Below are positions 8,301-15,191 of a stretch of 53,389 nt of DNA, one piece after another. The notes below the pieces were generated by a model. The model made no database searches. It was not told the origin of the DNA and saw nothing but the letters and a program-made list of their open reading frames with translations. Source of the DNA: Candidatus Gastranaerophilales bacterium (GTDB lineage: Bacteria; Cyanobacteriota; Vampirovibrionia; Gastranaerophilales; Gastranaerophilaceae); the NCBI GenBank assembly GCA_944325825.1, contig CALVBP010000012.1:1-53389 (forward strand), in the 5' to 3' direction. Position 1 is the first letter of the stretch. Every line of letters begins with the position of its first letter. The position numbers and the translations under genes were made by a program.

Positions 8301-10908
8301 TGGAGAGGTAGCCCCTACAGATACAAGCTTAGGTATGATTGATGTTAGAGAATTTATTACTGATTATTTAAACAATGAAAACTTATATAAAATAAGGGCA
8401 CTAATATTAGATAATAAAATTGATGCCATTGATCCAAATACAGGAAAACCTATTTATCCAATCTCAGATGAAGTTAGGAATATTGTACAATCTCAAGGTA
8501 TTGGTACTAGATTCGCAAATCCTAAAAAAGAATGGTATGGTATTGATGTAAATAATTTAATTAAAAATTGTCTTAAAAATCCTGAAAAATATGAATTGTA
8601 TGAATTAATTAAAAATAATGATATAAATTCAACACATGATAAAGCAACAGGGGTTGAATTACCTGATATTCCTGAATATTTGCGTTTGCAAATAAAATCT
8701 AGTAATGTTTTAGATTTATATAACAATAAATTAGATTTAGATTATTACGTAAAACCATTTAAAGAATCTAAAAATCATTTTTATGGAATGAAAAAAATTG
8801 AATTGCAAAAATACTTAGAAAATATAACAGATGAAGCTGGTAATAAAATTACTGATTTAAGTAGATTAAAACCAGATGAAATTGTTAATCAACTTGAAAG
8901 TTTGATTGGACATGAAAATAGAAATTTAATCCTTGATGTAATTCAAAAGAATATTTTAACAGACAAAACAAACCTAGATTACAACAAAACAATAAGTGAG
9001 TTTATTAATGAAACAATAAATGCTAAACCAGAAGAAATCAAGTTGTTAGCAAGATTAGTGAGATCAGATAAATGGGAAATAAGAGATACTATCCTTAGAG
9101 TTTTGAATGAACAAAAAACAAGTAAAGATGATTTAATAACTTCTGAAGTTATAAATAAAATAGATTTTGTTAACAAAGAAAATAAAATCTATATTAATCA
9201 ACTATTAGATTTAAAAGAAAATTGTGATAGTCCATTATTAAGTATAGACAATATTTTATACTTAGCTGAAATGATTTCAAAAGAGCAAGATAAAGATAAC
9301 CAAACAATTATGCTTAATGAAATTAGACATCTATTACAGCAAAAAAATACTATTGGTAGATACATATTAAACAAAAACAATATTAAATTATTACTTAATA
9401 GTGAAGATTTAAATTTATTACACAATAACCCAGATATAGATGTACAGTCTTATTTAAAAACATTAAATACTTTCCACAATGAAACTATGGATGTTGCATA
9501 TAGCAGAATCGAAATAATTAAGCTTGTTAGAAAGATATATGAAAATAATCCTAAGATATCAAGTACAGAAATAGAACCTGCCCTAAAAATTGAATTACAA
9601 ACTCAAATTTTAGGAGAATTTAAAGATAATCCTGATATTCAAAATGCAATAGTTAGCTTTTTTGAAAAAGCTGATTATGATCTTATAAAAACTACTATTG
9701 AGTCATATAACAATAAAATTGAATATCTTACAGAAATTAAATTAGAAGAAATATTATCTACCGATAGCCCTAAAATACAAGAAGAAAAAACAAATAGAAA
9801 CATGAAAACTATTCAAGAAGCACAAAATAAATGGTTTACAGAACTTCTTAATAGTAAAAACTCAACACTCCTTATTAGTGATATTGAATCAGGGTTATCT
9901 GATATTACAGATTTATCTTATAAAAAAATAATACAAGATGATTTTAATAAAATTAAAAATATTAAAAGTTTTAATGAATCTCAAATTCAACAATTACAAC
10001 AGATTCGTTCAGCAATTAATGCTTATAAAGTTGCTAATAATATGTCTATAGATGTTATTGAAAAATCTTATTCAAAAGATTTTATCGAATTTATAACAGC
10101 TAAATATCCAAATATTTCAAAATTAATTATTAATAAACCTAAAACACAAATTTTTGATTTGTTTAAAAATATACGTGCAGACATTGAAGCTGATATGAAA
10201 TATTTCATGACTATTGATTATTGTAAAAACAACAACAATAAATATGCGGATTATTTGTACGAAAGTGTATATTTAAAAAATGAAAGTTTTCCAAAAGAGC
10301 TAAAAAATAAGTGTTTACAGCTAAAAGAAAAATATGGGGTGAAAATATTTATATCTAATAATTTAGATTCTGTGGGAAAAGCGATAGGATACATTGATGA
10401 AGAATTAAATGAATGGAAAACTGCAAGTGGTGGAAAAGCTTTTATGCCTCCAGTACTGGATTTGTTACGTGCAAAACGAGGCTATGTTGACTTATTTAGT
10501 GCATATGGCAAAGGACCATCAGCTGCTTTTTCTGAGTTAGCTAATGGTGCAATCTCAATAGACGGAAATCAATTAAGTGTTATGAATTATATAACTAGTT
10601 TTAGTAATCTAAAGAAGTTGCTTAGACATGAAATGACTCATTCAAATGATACTAAAAATGTATTCGACTTCCCAGATGGCTACGTTGTGTATAAAGATAA
10701 TTCAAGGACCTTGGATATAACCAAATGCAAATTTTATGATGAATTTGTCGCTATTGGAATTCCTAAAAATCACATAGCATATGCTTATAATAATCCAATG
10801 GAATTTATTGCCGTTGCTTCTGAAGGTGATTTATCAAAATGTTCACCAGAGTTTAAACAAGCATTGATTGATTTTGGTATGCCAGAATGGGAATTCGATT
10901 TAAAATAA
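5389..10908 (+). CDS. Giant (1,839 aa) multidomain protein with C-terminal HExxH zincin domain, toxin-like
   Basis: The preferred start is the ATG at 5389 (AAAAGG upstream); an in-frame TTG at 5338 would add 17 residues. Visible architecture: EF-hand-like degenerate pair at 43-80; a long charged helical region; a Gly/Met-rich hydrophobic stretch at about 512-557 and further hydrophobic segments to about 700; four divergent copies of a roughly 75-residue repeat at about 865-1115 (cores resembling DAxxDxxTGxxIPxIPxxVR); another helical region; and a terminal domain with HEMTH at 1747-1751 and NPMEFIAVASEG around E1805. HExxH plus a downstream Glu about 54 residues later is the gluzincin pattern, resembling the lethal-factor-like (ATLF) clan. 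No signal peptide is seen. The protein probably acts as a secreted or injected effector/toxin; the target is unknown. No immunity gene is obvious. CCGG is nearly absent, unlike in host genes. Confidence 0.85.
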   Translation: MAGEDFFKFNKGNEFRFSNFREIKEEDLKGADEKTKKLFNIFAGEDKILQEVEAKSLFNVLKTAAGDNQVLEDNEIKAFAKEHIGEEVDTNALMTFVNNIFGTKEKPQTQAVQVAKGYTAQKQQTFLEEAACKEIVIDIIDENLSEAYEILNSQYLGSISGWHDEKKDKNDILKTSNVSKVLDYQNAGIEWMNKAKIAPPNGLTKKEYYEGNKQRIKDMILTRVLVLDTNTKFKELKNKYSEEKLAQIIGDYVEQLCSNASMEDLKDIQKQFVSYSGVEEIQALENVVDNAIKFNADKNKPMPYSEVPLPKFDNSKGIVPEYWNSDEPISFEEVYKIERGTEYSQYKIEQYALAKKEMEVVANAYNKKQQFVEFAEGLRKDETLNIDEKTQKVLEGFATFYALAEDGGLSQLQELIAESKLPISIDENGFNFGTLDDNAKNRALNLLLKLAQQSKEKEFEEFLNGKTIEDYQIALVQAHDEAIGDENGKMMAEAMKNDNLTCIQRWTGNTSMAGMGMTIVGGILCFTPLAPLGAGMITVGNTLAIGGMVAKTGLGVTDYATKDVQTAEEAEQLTKDFIMDAGGFIIGMGAGKAGLKAFSKLIDKKLVAVFGQQIASGNKMQALKTVFTNPEYLKNFMTAAGAKLSADFVISYAGDLAMMGILDTQDDWQSLLKANLTGILVGMSGDIKDVSGVGRPRNFGVSDGVKPMTEMDYGQRLLGNDVTVADPKTGATVEGTVTGLHNTNGQVEIEVNGQRYSTNDVAEVKGEAVVETSLSQKISNDNQRITESKFESSLKGRFSDEFVENYLKEITNYVNLEQGDKNFYKIVGELGTPEIIENWLKNSLEGKTLTQKINFFNEIMAFPELFKLQKMIKENSIDAKFDRVTGESIPAIPQFVRKIIIDSGFLASDVNTNFSKDKTNIRALISDCLEHPNEYKLYQMILDNPINAKSDRITGEPIPDMPVQVREAIKNGEVAPTDTSLGMIDVREFITDYLNNENLYKIRALILDNKIDAIDPNTGKPIYPISDEVRNIVQSQGIGTRFANPKKEWYGIDVNNLIKNCLKNPEKYELYELIKNNDINSTHDKATGVELPDIPEYLRLQIKSSNVLDLYNNKLDLDYYVKPFKESKNHFYGMKKIELQKYLENITDEAGNKITDLSRLKPDEIVNQLESLIGHENRNLILDVIQKNILTDKTNLDYNKTISEFINETINAKPEEIKLLARLVRSDKWEIRDTILRVLNEQKTSKDDLITSEVINKIDFVNKENKIYINQLLDLKENCDSPLLSIDNILYLAEMISKEQDKDNQTIMLNEIRHLLQQKNTIGRYILNKNNIKLLLNSEDLNLLHNNPDIDVQSYLKTLNTFHNETMDVAYSRIEIIKLVRKIYENNPKISSTEIEPALKIELQTQILGEFKDNPDIQNAIVSFFEKADYDLIKTTIESYNNKIEYLTEIKLEEILSTDSPKIQEEKTNRNMKTIQEAQNKWFTELLNSKNSTLLISDIESGLSDITDLSYKKIIQDDFNKIKNIKSFNESQIQQLQQIRSAINAYKVANNMSIDVIEKSYSKDFIEFITAKYPNISKLIINKPKTQIFDLFKNIRADIEADMKYFMTIDYCKNNNNKYADYLYESVYLKNESFPKELKNKCLQLKEKYGVKIFISNNLDSVGKAIGYIDEELNEWKTASGGKAFMPPVLDLLRAKRGYVDLFSAYGKGPSAAFSELANGAISIDGNQLSVMNYITSFSNLKKLLRHEMTHSNDTKNVFDFPDGYVVYKDNSRTLDITKCKFYDEFVAIGIPKNHIAYAYNNPMEFIAVASEGDLSKCSPEFKQALIDFGMPEWEFDLK
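7981..8730 (+). repeat. Four divergent ~75-codon internal repeats in the giant gene
   Basis: Residues about 865-1115 of the giant protein contain four related units, each with a helix (LxKLxxMIxxN), the stretch DAxxDxxTGxPIPxIPxxVRxxI and a spacer to the next helix ending in I(S/T)DxLxxPxxY. Cores seen: FDRVTGESIPAIP, SDRITGEPIPDMP, IDPNTGKPIYPIS and HDKATGVELPDIP. The divergence suggests an old duplication, perhaps forming a solenoid spacer between the hydrophobic region and the protease domain. Confidence 0.75.
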
Positions 10909-10968
10909 AACAAATTTGAATAGTCTAAACAATTAAAATAATAATTCCCCTAACTAACCACTTCATTA

Positions 10969-11066
10969 TGTTACATAAAATCTTGACTTTCTTTTACTTG
11001 CAAGTAATGAATAATTTTTAAACACCATTTAAACACTTTTTAAACAGCTTTTAAACGTTGTTTAAA
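10969..11066 (+). promoter_or_regulatory. Phased TTTAAAC array and palindrome before the PD-(D/E)XK-like gene
   Basis: The palindrome TTATGTTACATAA spans about 10967-10979. TTGACT at 10983-10988 may be a -35 element, but no good -10 follows. TTTAAAC then occurs at 11017, 11028, 11039 and 11050, and TTTAAA at 11061: five copies with an exact 11-bp period, ending 34 bp before the ATG at 11100. The last four bases of each unit vary (ACCA, ACTT, AGCT, GTTG). This could be an operator array or a phased bendable tract. Confidence 0.6.
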
Positions 11067-11099
11067 TTTAATATATTTTTAATTACAATAAAAACAATT

Positions 11100-11891
11100 A
11101 TGACAAAAATAGAAACTAAAAAATTAGAAAAAGAATATCTCACTAAATTTTTGAATTCAAATTTAGGTAAAAAATGGTATGAGGAAAATTCTATTATAGA
11201 AATTAAAGAATCAGAAGCTCCTGATTATATATTTAAAACATCTAATAACCAAACTATTGGATTTGAAATTACACAATTCTTTTGTGAGCATAAGAATAAA
11301 GATTATTCTCAAGTTTTGACTACCATTGGAAACAAAATTTGCAAGATGACAAAAGAAAAATATAATATTGAAATATCAATATTAATCAACCAATATGATA
11401 AAAGAGAATTAAGTCCTAAGTTTGAGGATATTTTAGATTATGCTTATAATCCAGGATTTGCAGAATTACCGCCTTTAAAAGAATTTAAAAAAGAACTTGA
11501 AAAAGTACTATTAGAAGGGATTGAAACTTTAACCAAATATAAATTGGTTCAAAAATGGATAAAAATTAAAGAAGAATATTATAAAATATCTATGCAGCCA
11601 TTTCCATCTATATCTTCTGGAAAATTTGATTGCCATGTAAATAATGCTGGTAAAGTTAAATTTAATCCATTTGAAGAACTGCAAGCTTGTATAAATCGAA
11701 AGAATGAAAAAGTAAAAAAATATTGTAAAAATATGGATAAATTATGCTTATTAGTTTTGGTGCCAGATGGTAAACTTGGGAATTATTGTTCTTTTAATTT
11801 TGAAATTAATTCTCATAAATTTATTTCAAAATTTGATGAAATTTTTCTATGTGATGAAAAAGGTAATTGTTATCATTTAAATAACAAATAA
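11100..11891 (+). CDS. Hypothetical protein, possible PD-(D/E)XK-type nuclease fold
   Basis: 263 residues from the ATG at 11100; an in-frame TTG at 11058 would place the start inside the TTTAAA array and is less likely. No clear Shine-Dalgarno is seen. Residues 39-60 read ESEAPDYIF, a short hairpin, then IGFEITQF. PD at 41-42 and E56-x-T58 fit the PD...ExT variant of the PD-(D/E)XK nuclease core, where Lys is replaced. The rest is helical and basic with two YCxxM/CxN-like patches and no second domain I recognise. It could be a restriction-type endonuclease remnant, a defence nuclease or a DNA-binding partner of the giant protein. Composition matches the island: AT-rich, without CCGG. Confidence 0.6.
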   Translation: MTKIETKKLEKEYLTKFLNSNLGKKWYEENSIIEIKESEAPDYIFKTSNNQTIGFEITQFFCEHKNKDYSQVLTTIGNKICKMTKEKYNIEISILINQYDKRELSPKFEDILDYAYNPGFAELPPLKEFKKELEKVLLEGIETLTKYKLVQKWIKIKEEYYKISMQPFPSISSGKFDCHVNNAGKVKFNPFEELQACINRKNEKVKKYCKNMDKLCLLVLVPDGKLGNYCSFNFEINSHKFISKFDEIFLCDEKGNCYHLNNK

Positions 11892-12007
11892 ATTTTCAAA
11901 AAACTTCCGACTAAATATGTCAAACTTGCGATACTTTATGTCAAAATCCCTGACACACAACAATGGGTTTTATTCTTTTTTTTGTCGCAAACAGTGTAAA
12001 CATACAT
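11892..12007. other. Gap between the island's last gene and the tRNA terminator
   Basis: The only structure I see is a direct repeat, ATGTCAAA, at about 11917 and 11939, within TGTCA...TGACA flanks. This could be the worn end of an insertion element, but no transposase is present and the call is weak. Confidence 0.25.
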
Positions 12008-12033
12008 AAAAAGAGCCTTTCCGGCTCTTTTTT
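12008..12033 (-). terminator. Intrinsic terminator of tRNA-Ala, usable on both strands
   Basis: The stem AAAAAGAGCC / GGCTCTTTTTT with loop TTTCC lies 5 nt beyond the CCA end of the minus-strand tRNA. T-runs occur on both strands, so it can also stop plus-strand transcription from the island. Confidence 0.8.
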
Positions 12034-12038
12034 ATAAA

Positions 12039-12114
12039 TGGTGGAGGTTAGGAGATTCGAACTCCTGACCCCCTGCGTGCAAAGCAGGTGCTCTACCAGC
12101 TGAGCTAAACCCCC
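12039..12114 (-). tRNA. tRNA-Ala (anticodon TGC)
   Basis: Read on the minus strand, the gene is 76 nt. The acceptor stem GGGGGTT pairs with AACCTCC (one G-U), the discriminator is A, and CCA is encoded. The D-arm is GCTCAGCTGGTAGAGC. The anticodon stem-loop is CCTGC-TTTGCAC-GCAGG, giving anticodon TGC for alanine. The T-arm is CAGGAGTTCGAATCTCCT-like. The gene lies at the right edge of the accessory region, a typical integration target for tyrosine recombinases. Its 5' 18 nt also form the start of the adjacent 99-bp tandem repeat. Confidence 0.96.
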
Positions 12115-12335
12115 ACATTAAATTATTTAATTTTCACTTTACTCAGCTGGTAGAGCTTCTATATCTCTATTCGGAACCCCTGCGGGCTCCCGGGGCAGCT
12201 GAGCTAAACCCCCACATTAAATTATTTAATTTTCACTTTACTCAGCTGGTAGAGCTTCTATATCTCCATTCGGAACCCCTGCGGGCTCCCGGGGCAGCTG
12301 AGCTAAACCCCGCATTAAACTATTTAATTTTCAGA
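12097..12335. repeat. 99-bp tandem repeat made of tRNA-Ala fragments (2.4 copies)
   Basis: Units start at 12097, 12196 and 12295 (exact 99-bp period); the third is partial. Each starts with CAGCTGAGCTAAACCCC, the complement of tRNA-Ala positions 1-18, followed by an AT-rich spacer. Then comes CTCAGCTGGTAGAGC, a tRNA D-arm in the opposite orientation, and a GC-rich foldback around CCCCTGCGGGCTCCCGGGG. Units 1 and 2 differ visibly at one base (CTCTATT versus CTCCATT). The first unit begins inside the functional tRNA gene, so the duplication involved the tRNA's 5' end and upstream flank. Confidence 0.9.
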
Positions 12336-12453
12336 ATCTCACCGAAATCTAATGCTATTCAAAACATTTACCCCTCGGCTACATTTTTCATTTTACATGA
12401 TGATTTTTTTTTGTAAAGGGGTAAATAAAATGATAAATAAAACTTATCCACAC
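12336..12453. other. Intergenic dyad between tRNA repeats and the lyase gene
   Basis: Holds a perfect 10-bp inverted repeat, ATTTACCCCT (12366-12375) and AGGGGTAAAT (12417-12426), with a 41-nt AT-rich loop. It lies 28 nt past the end of the minus-strand lyase gene and may fold at that transcript's 3' end. Confidence 0.45.
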
Positions 12454-13677
12454 CTATAACTTTTTCAACATCTCTTCAAGACAGATTTTTACATGAGCAT
12501 AATTCAATCCGCCTTGCATATATGCTACATAAGGTTCTCTCATCGGGCCGTCTGCCGAAAGTTCAATTGTCGACCCCTCAACAAAAGTTCCTCCGGCCAT
12601 TATAACTTTGTCTTCATATCCCGGAATATACTCGGGAATAGGAGTTACATATCCGTTAACAGGAGAAAGAGATTGAATTGTTCTGCAAAACTCTTCCAGA
12701 TGTTCAGGTTTTCCAAAAATAATATTCTGAATAATATCCGTTCTTTTTTCATTATACTTAGGCGCAGAATTAAACCCGATATCTTCAAAAACTTTTGCAG
12801 CCAGAATTGCACCCTTAACAGCCTCTGAGACAATAGAAGGTGCCATAAACAGCCCCTGAAAAATTAATCTGTGCTGATTAAACATCGCTCCGCCCTCTGA
12901 GCCGATACCCGGTGCAGTAAGCCTGTTAGCAGCTCTTTCAACAAAAAGTTCTTTTCCGGCTATATACCCTCCGGCTTCTACAATTCCGCCGCCCGGATTT
13001 TTAATCAAAGACCCTGCTATCAAATCCGCACCGACTTCAAGAGGTTCTCTGGAATCAACAAACTCACCATAGCAATTATCTACAAAGCAAATACACTCAG
13101 GATTTTTCTTTTTAACAATCTGACAAATTTCACCTATCTCATCTATTGAAAGAGATTTTCTCGTAGAATACCCTTTAGAGCGCTGAATTAAGACCATAGT
13201 AGTTTTTTCATCAACCATCTCACCAAGTTTATTTAAATCAACTTCCATGCCTTCTTTGAGCGGAATTTCATCATACAAAACACCATTCCCGATTAGGGAA
13301 GCTCTTTTTGTTTCCTCATCCCCAGCCGTACCTATAACCTCCTGCATTGTATCATACGGCGCACCGGCAGCAGATAGTAGCTTATCTCCATATTTTAAAT
13401 TCCCGAACAGAGCACAAGCAAGTGTATGGGTGCCTGAGGCAAAGTGAATTCTAACCAGAGCTTTTTCCGCACAAAAAACCTGTGCAAAGACTTTATCTAA
13501 TACCTCTCTTCCCAAATCATCATGGCCATAACCTGAAACCGTGTAAAAATGTTCCGGAGCAACTCGATTATCATAAAAAGCTTTCAAAACTTTTTTTTGA
13601 TTGAAATCTCTTATATCATTTACTATTTCAAACTCTCGGCTCAGGCTTTTTTCAGCTTCTTTAATATTATATTCCAT
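12454..13677 (-). CDS. Methionine gamma-lyase family PLP enzyme (YnbB/'aluminium resistance' type)
   Basis: 407 residues, a full-length fold-type I PLP enzyme. Visible elements: the cofactor-phosphate loop SGTHT (81-85), FVDNCYGEF (198-206) with the Asp that pairs with the pyridine nitrogen, and the Schiff-base lysine K226 in AGSLIKNPGGG. The C-terminal TPIPEYIPGYEDKVIMAGGT and GLNYAHVK match the family once called aluminium resistance protein. The family is predicted to cleave C-S or C-C bonds of amino acids such as methionine, but the substrate is unproven. It lies 10 nt after a small gene on the same strand, so both share the promoter at 13907-13935. Confidence 0.92.
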   Translation of the reverse strand: MEYNIKEAEKSLSREFEIVNDIRDFNQKKVLKAFYDNRVAPEHFYTVSGYGHDDLGREVLDKVFAQVFCAEKALVRIHFASGTHTLACALFGNLKYGDKLLSAAGAPYDTMQEVIGTAGDEETKRASLIGNGVLYDEIPLKEGMEVDLNKLGEMVDEKTTMVLIQRSKGYSTRKSLSIDEIGEICQIVKKKNPECICFVDNCYGEFVDSREPLEVGADLIAGSLIKNPGGGIVEAGGYIAGKELFVERAANRLTAPGIGSEGGAMFNQHRLIFQGLFMAPSIVSEAVKGAILAAKVFEDIGFNSAPKYNEKRTDIIQNIIFGKPEHLEEFCRTIQSLSPVNGYVTPIPEYIPGYEDKVIMAGGTFVEGSTIELSADGPMREPYVAYMQGGLNYAHVKICLEEMLKKL

Positions 13678-13687
13678 ATTGAAAAAA

Positions 13688-13885
13688 CTATCCCCTTTTA
13701 ACCACTGTTGTAATCTGTTCGCCGTAACTGTTTACGCAGCCGTTAGTTTCTTCAATAGTATACGAAATTTCAGGGTCGGCAGCTTTTTCTTTTTCTGCAC
13801 ATTCCAGAGCTTTGTCATAATCTTTAAACTCACCTACCATATCAGGGTCAAATGAGCTGGGTCTATCAATATAAACTTGATACAT
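13688..13885 (-). CDS. Small hypothetical protein (65 aa)
   Basis: 65 residues with a strong Shine-Dalgarno (AAAGGAGGC) and a clear promoter upstream. It is acidic and begins MYQVYIDRPSSFDPDM, with the helix YDKALECAEKEKA and a predicted strand at the end (YGEQITTVVKRG). The two Cys are not spaced as a metal site. I recognise no family; the strand-helix-strand look suggests a small single domain. It is the first gene of a two-gene unit with the PLP lyase. Confidence 0.75.
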   Translation of the reverse strand: MYQVYIDRPSSFDPDMVGEFKDYDKALECAEKEKAADPEISYTIEETNGCVNSYGEQITTVVKRG

Positions 13886-13906
13886 AAAAAGCCTCCTTTT
13901 GGTTCA

Positions 13907-13935
13907 ATTCTAGTCTTAAGAAAACTAAAAGTAAA
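13907..13935 (-). promoter_or_regulatory. Predicted promoter of the small-gene/lyase unit
   Basis: On the minus strand: -35 TTTACT (13930-13935), a 17-bp spacer, -10 TAGAAT (13907-13912), then the Shine-Dalgarno and ATG at 13885. Confidence 0.6.
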
Positions 13936-13937
13936 GC

Positions 13938-15071
13938 TTATTTACAAACAACCACATATCTCTGGCTTAACCTGTCAGTAGCATTATTCTGCCGCTGCTG
14001 GGCTTTAGAAATTCGCAACCCTTCCGTATTAAGAATCATCTTGCCGTCAGTTTCAGCCTCAACAGCTCTTTTAATACTTTCGGGGTAATAACTTCTTTGT
14101 GCAAATTTAGATTTTGGATTGTTAACTTCCCTTATAACATCATTCATATACTTTTGAAGATTTTTTGCAATATCAACCTCTTCATTAAGCATAATATATT
14201 CTGACAGAGGCATTGATTGTCTGTTGTTATTAAATGCCGCTGATACAAGAAGATAGTTCCCGAGTTTATCATCGCCGTTTCTTTGCTGCGGTCTTATATG
14301 TTCAATTGAACCAACTGCCGTGCTTATTAACCTTTTTGCAATATTGTTATGCGGTTCTTTAGAATATTTAACAATAAATGCATCCATATCCTTGGAAGAA
14401 GCCGGAAGCTTGTACCACGCCTGATAAACTTTTATTACTTTAGCAAGGTCTTCTTGCGGTGCTTTAATAGCTTTTATTAAATCTAAAGGTGCTTTCCTTC
14501 CAAAAATACCATTATTAAGAATCTGTTCTATTGACTGATTTTTAATTTTCAAAATTTTTTCTGCTGTCGGTTCACCCATTGTATTAATAATTTTATCAGC
14601 GGAAGAAAGAACAGTTATTTGTTTTTCTTTTAATCTTGTAAGTGCGTCCGGCTTATGTTCCTGTAAAATCGTCTGGAAATCTTTTTTAGCTTTATGCGGC
14701 GCATCTTGAAACAAGTCGAAAACATATCCTTCAACTTCATGCATATAGTCCGCATAATGAACTAAAAAGTTAATCGCAGATTGCGCATTTGGTCTTTTTA
14801 GAAGTTTTGCATAAATATTTTTTGCTTCCATAAGCGGTATCATATCTCTACCGCTGTATGCACATTTTAAACGTCCTGCCTGTGAAAGTAAAAATCCGGC
14901 ATCTGAATTCATTTTAAAAGAAATGCTGGGAAAATTTACAAGAGATAAACTTGAAGTCGGTAAGTTATAATTTTTATCCGGAACTTGAGGAGGAATATTC
15001 TTCCCCGGTGCTGCCGCACCTCTGTTATAATAATTATATTGAAATCTTGTTGGTTCTACACTTATTTTCAT
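13938..15071 (-). CDS. Hypothetical protein with degenerate HNH-like core
   Basis: 377 residues. The N-terminal 50 residues are low-complexity (Pro/Asn/Tyr) and end in SISFKMN, a lineage-style leader similar in look to the start of the mTERF-like protein at 44489. LKCAYSGRDMIP (68-79) resembles the first zinc/knuckle strand of HNH nucleases, and EHIRPQQRNGDD...N272...FNNNR (257-284) resembles the DHIxPxxxGG...N...N core. A helical insert of about 180 residues separates them. The second Cys pair is missing and Glu replaces the usual Asp, so activity is doubtful. It could be an inactive HNH fold or a binding protein. It is divergently transcribed from the M16 peptidase. Confidence 0.7.
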   Translation of the reverse strand: MKISVEPTRFQYNYYNRGAAAPGKNIPPQVPDKNYNLPTSSLSLVNFPSISFKMNSDAGFLLSQAGRLKCAYSGRDMIPLMEAKNIYAKLLKRPNAQSAINFLVHYADYMHEVEGYVFDLFQDAPHKAKKDFQTILQEHKPDALTRLKEKQITVLSSADKIINTMGEPTAEKILKIKNQSIEQILNNGIFGRKAPLDLIKAIKAPQEDLAKVIKVYQAWYKLPASSKDMDAFIVKYSKEPHNNIAKRLISTAVGSIEHIRPQQRNGDDKLGNYLLVSAAFNNNRQSMPLSEYIMLNEEVDIAKNLQKYMNDVIREVNNPKSKFAQRSYYPESIKRAVEAETDGKMILNTEGLRISKAQQRQNNATDRLSQRYVVVCK

Positions 15072-15138
15072 ATCACTATACCTATCATAAAGAATCTAAC
15101 AACTATGAGTCAATTTTTTTAACACTAATTTCGCAAAA

Positions 15139-15169
15139 TTGTTACATTTCTATAAAGTTATTGTATAAT
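15139..15169 (+). promoter_or_regulatory. Predicted promoter of the M16 peptidase
   Basis: A perfect TATAAT sits at 15164-15169 with TTGTTA at 15139-15144 (19-bp spacer; GTTACA gives 17 bp). The start codon lies 22 nt beyond the -10 with GAGG as Shine-Dalgarno. Confidence 0.55.
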
Positions 15170-15191
15170 GTACACATAATATGAGGTATTT

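Noticed and set aside
11917-11960. Insertion-sequence end
   Set aside because: Short TGTCA/TGACA words and an 8-bp direct repeat only; no transposase or matching second end was found.
12097-12335. Additional functional tRNA genes
   Set aside because: The repeats contain only a 5' portion and an inverted D-arm; no anticodon arm, T-arm or acceptor closure can be formed.
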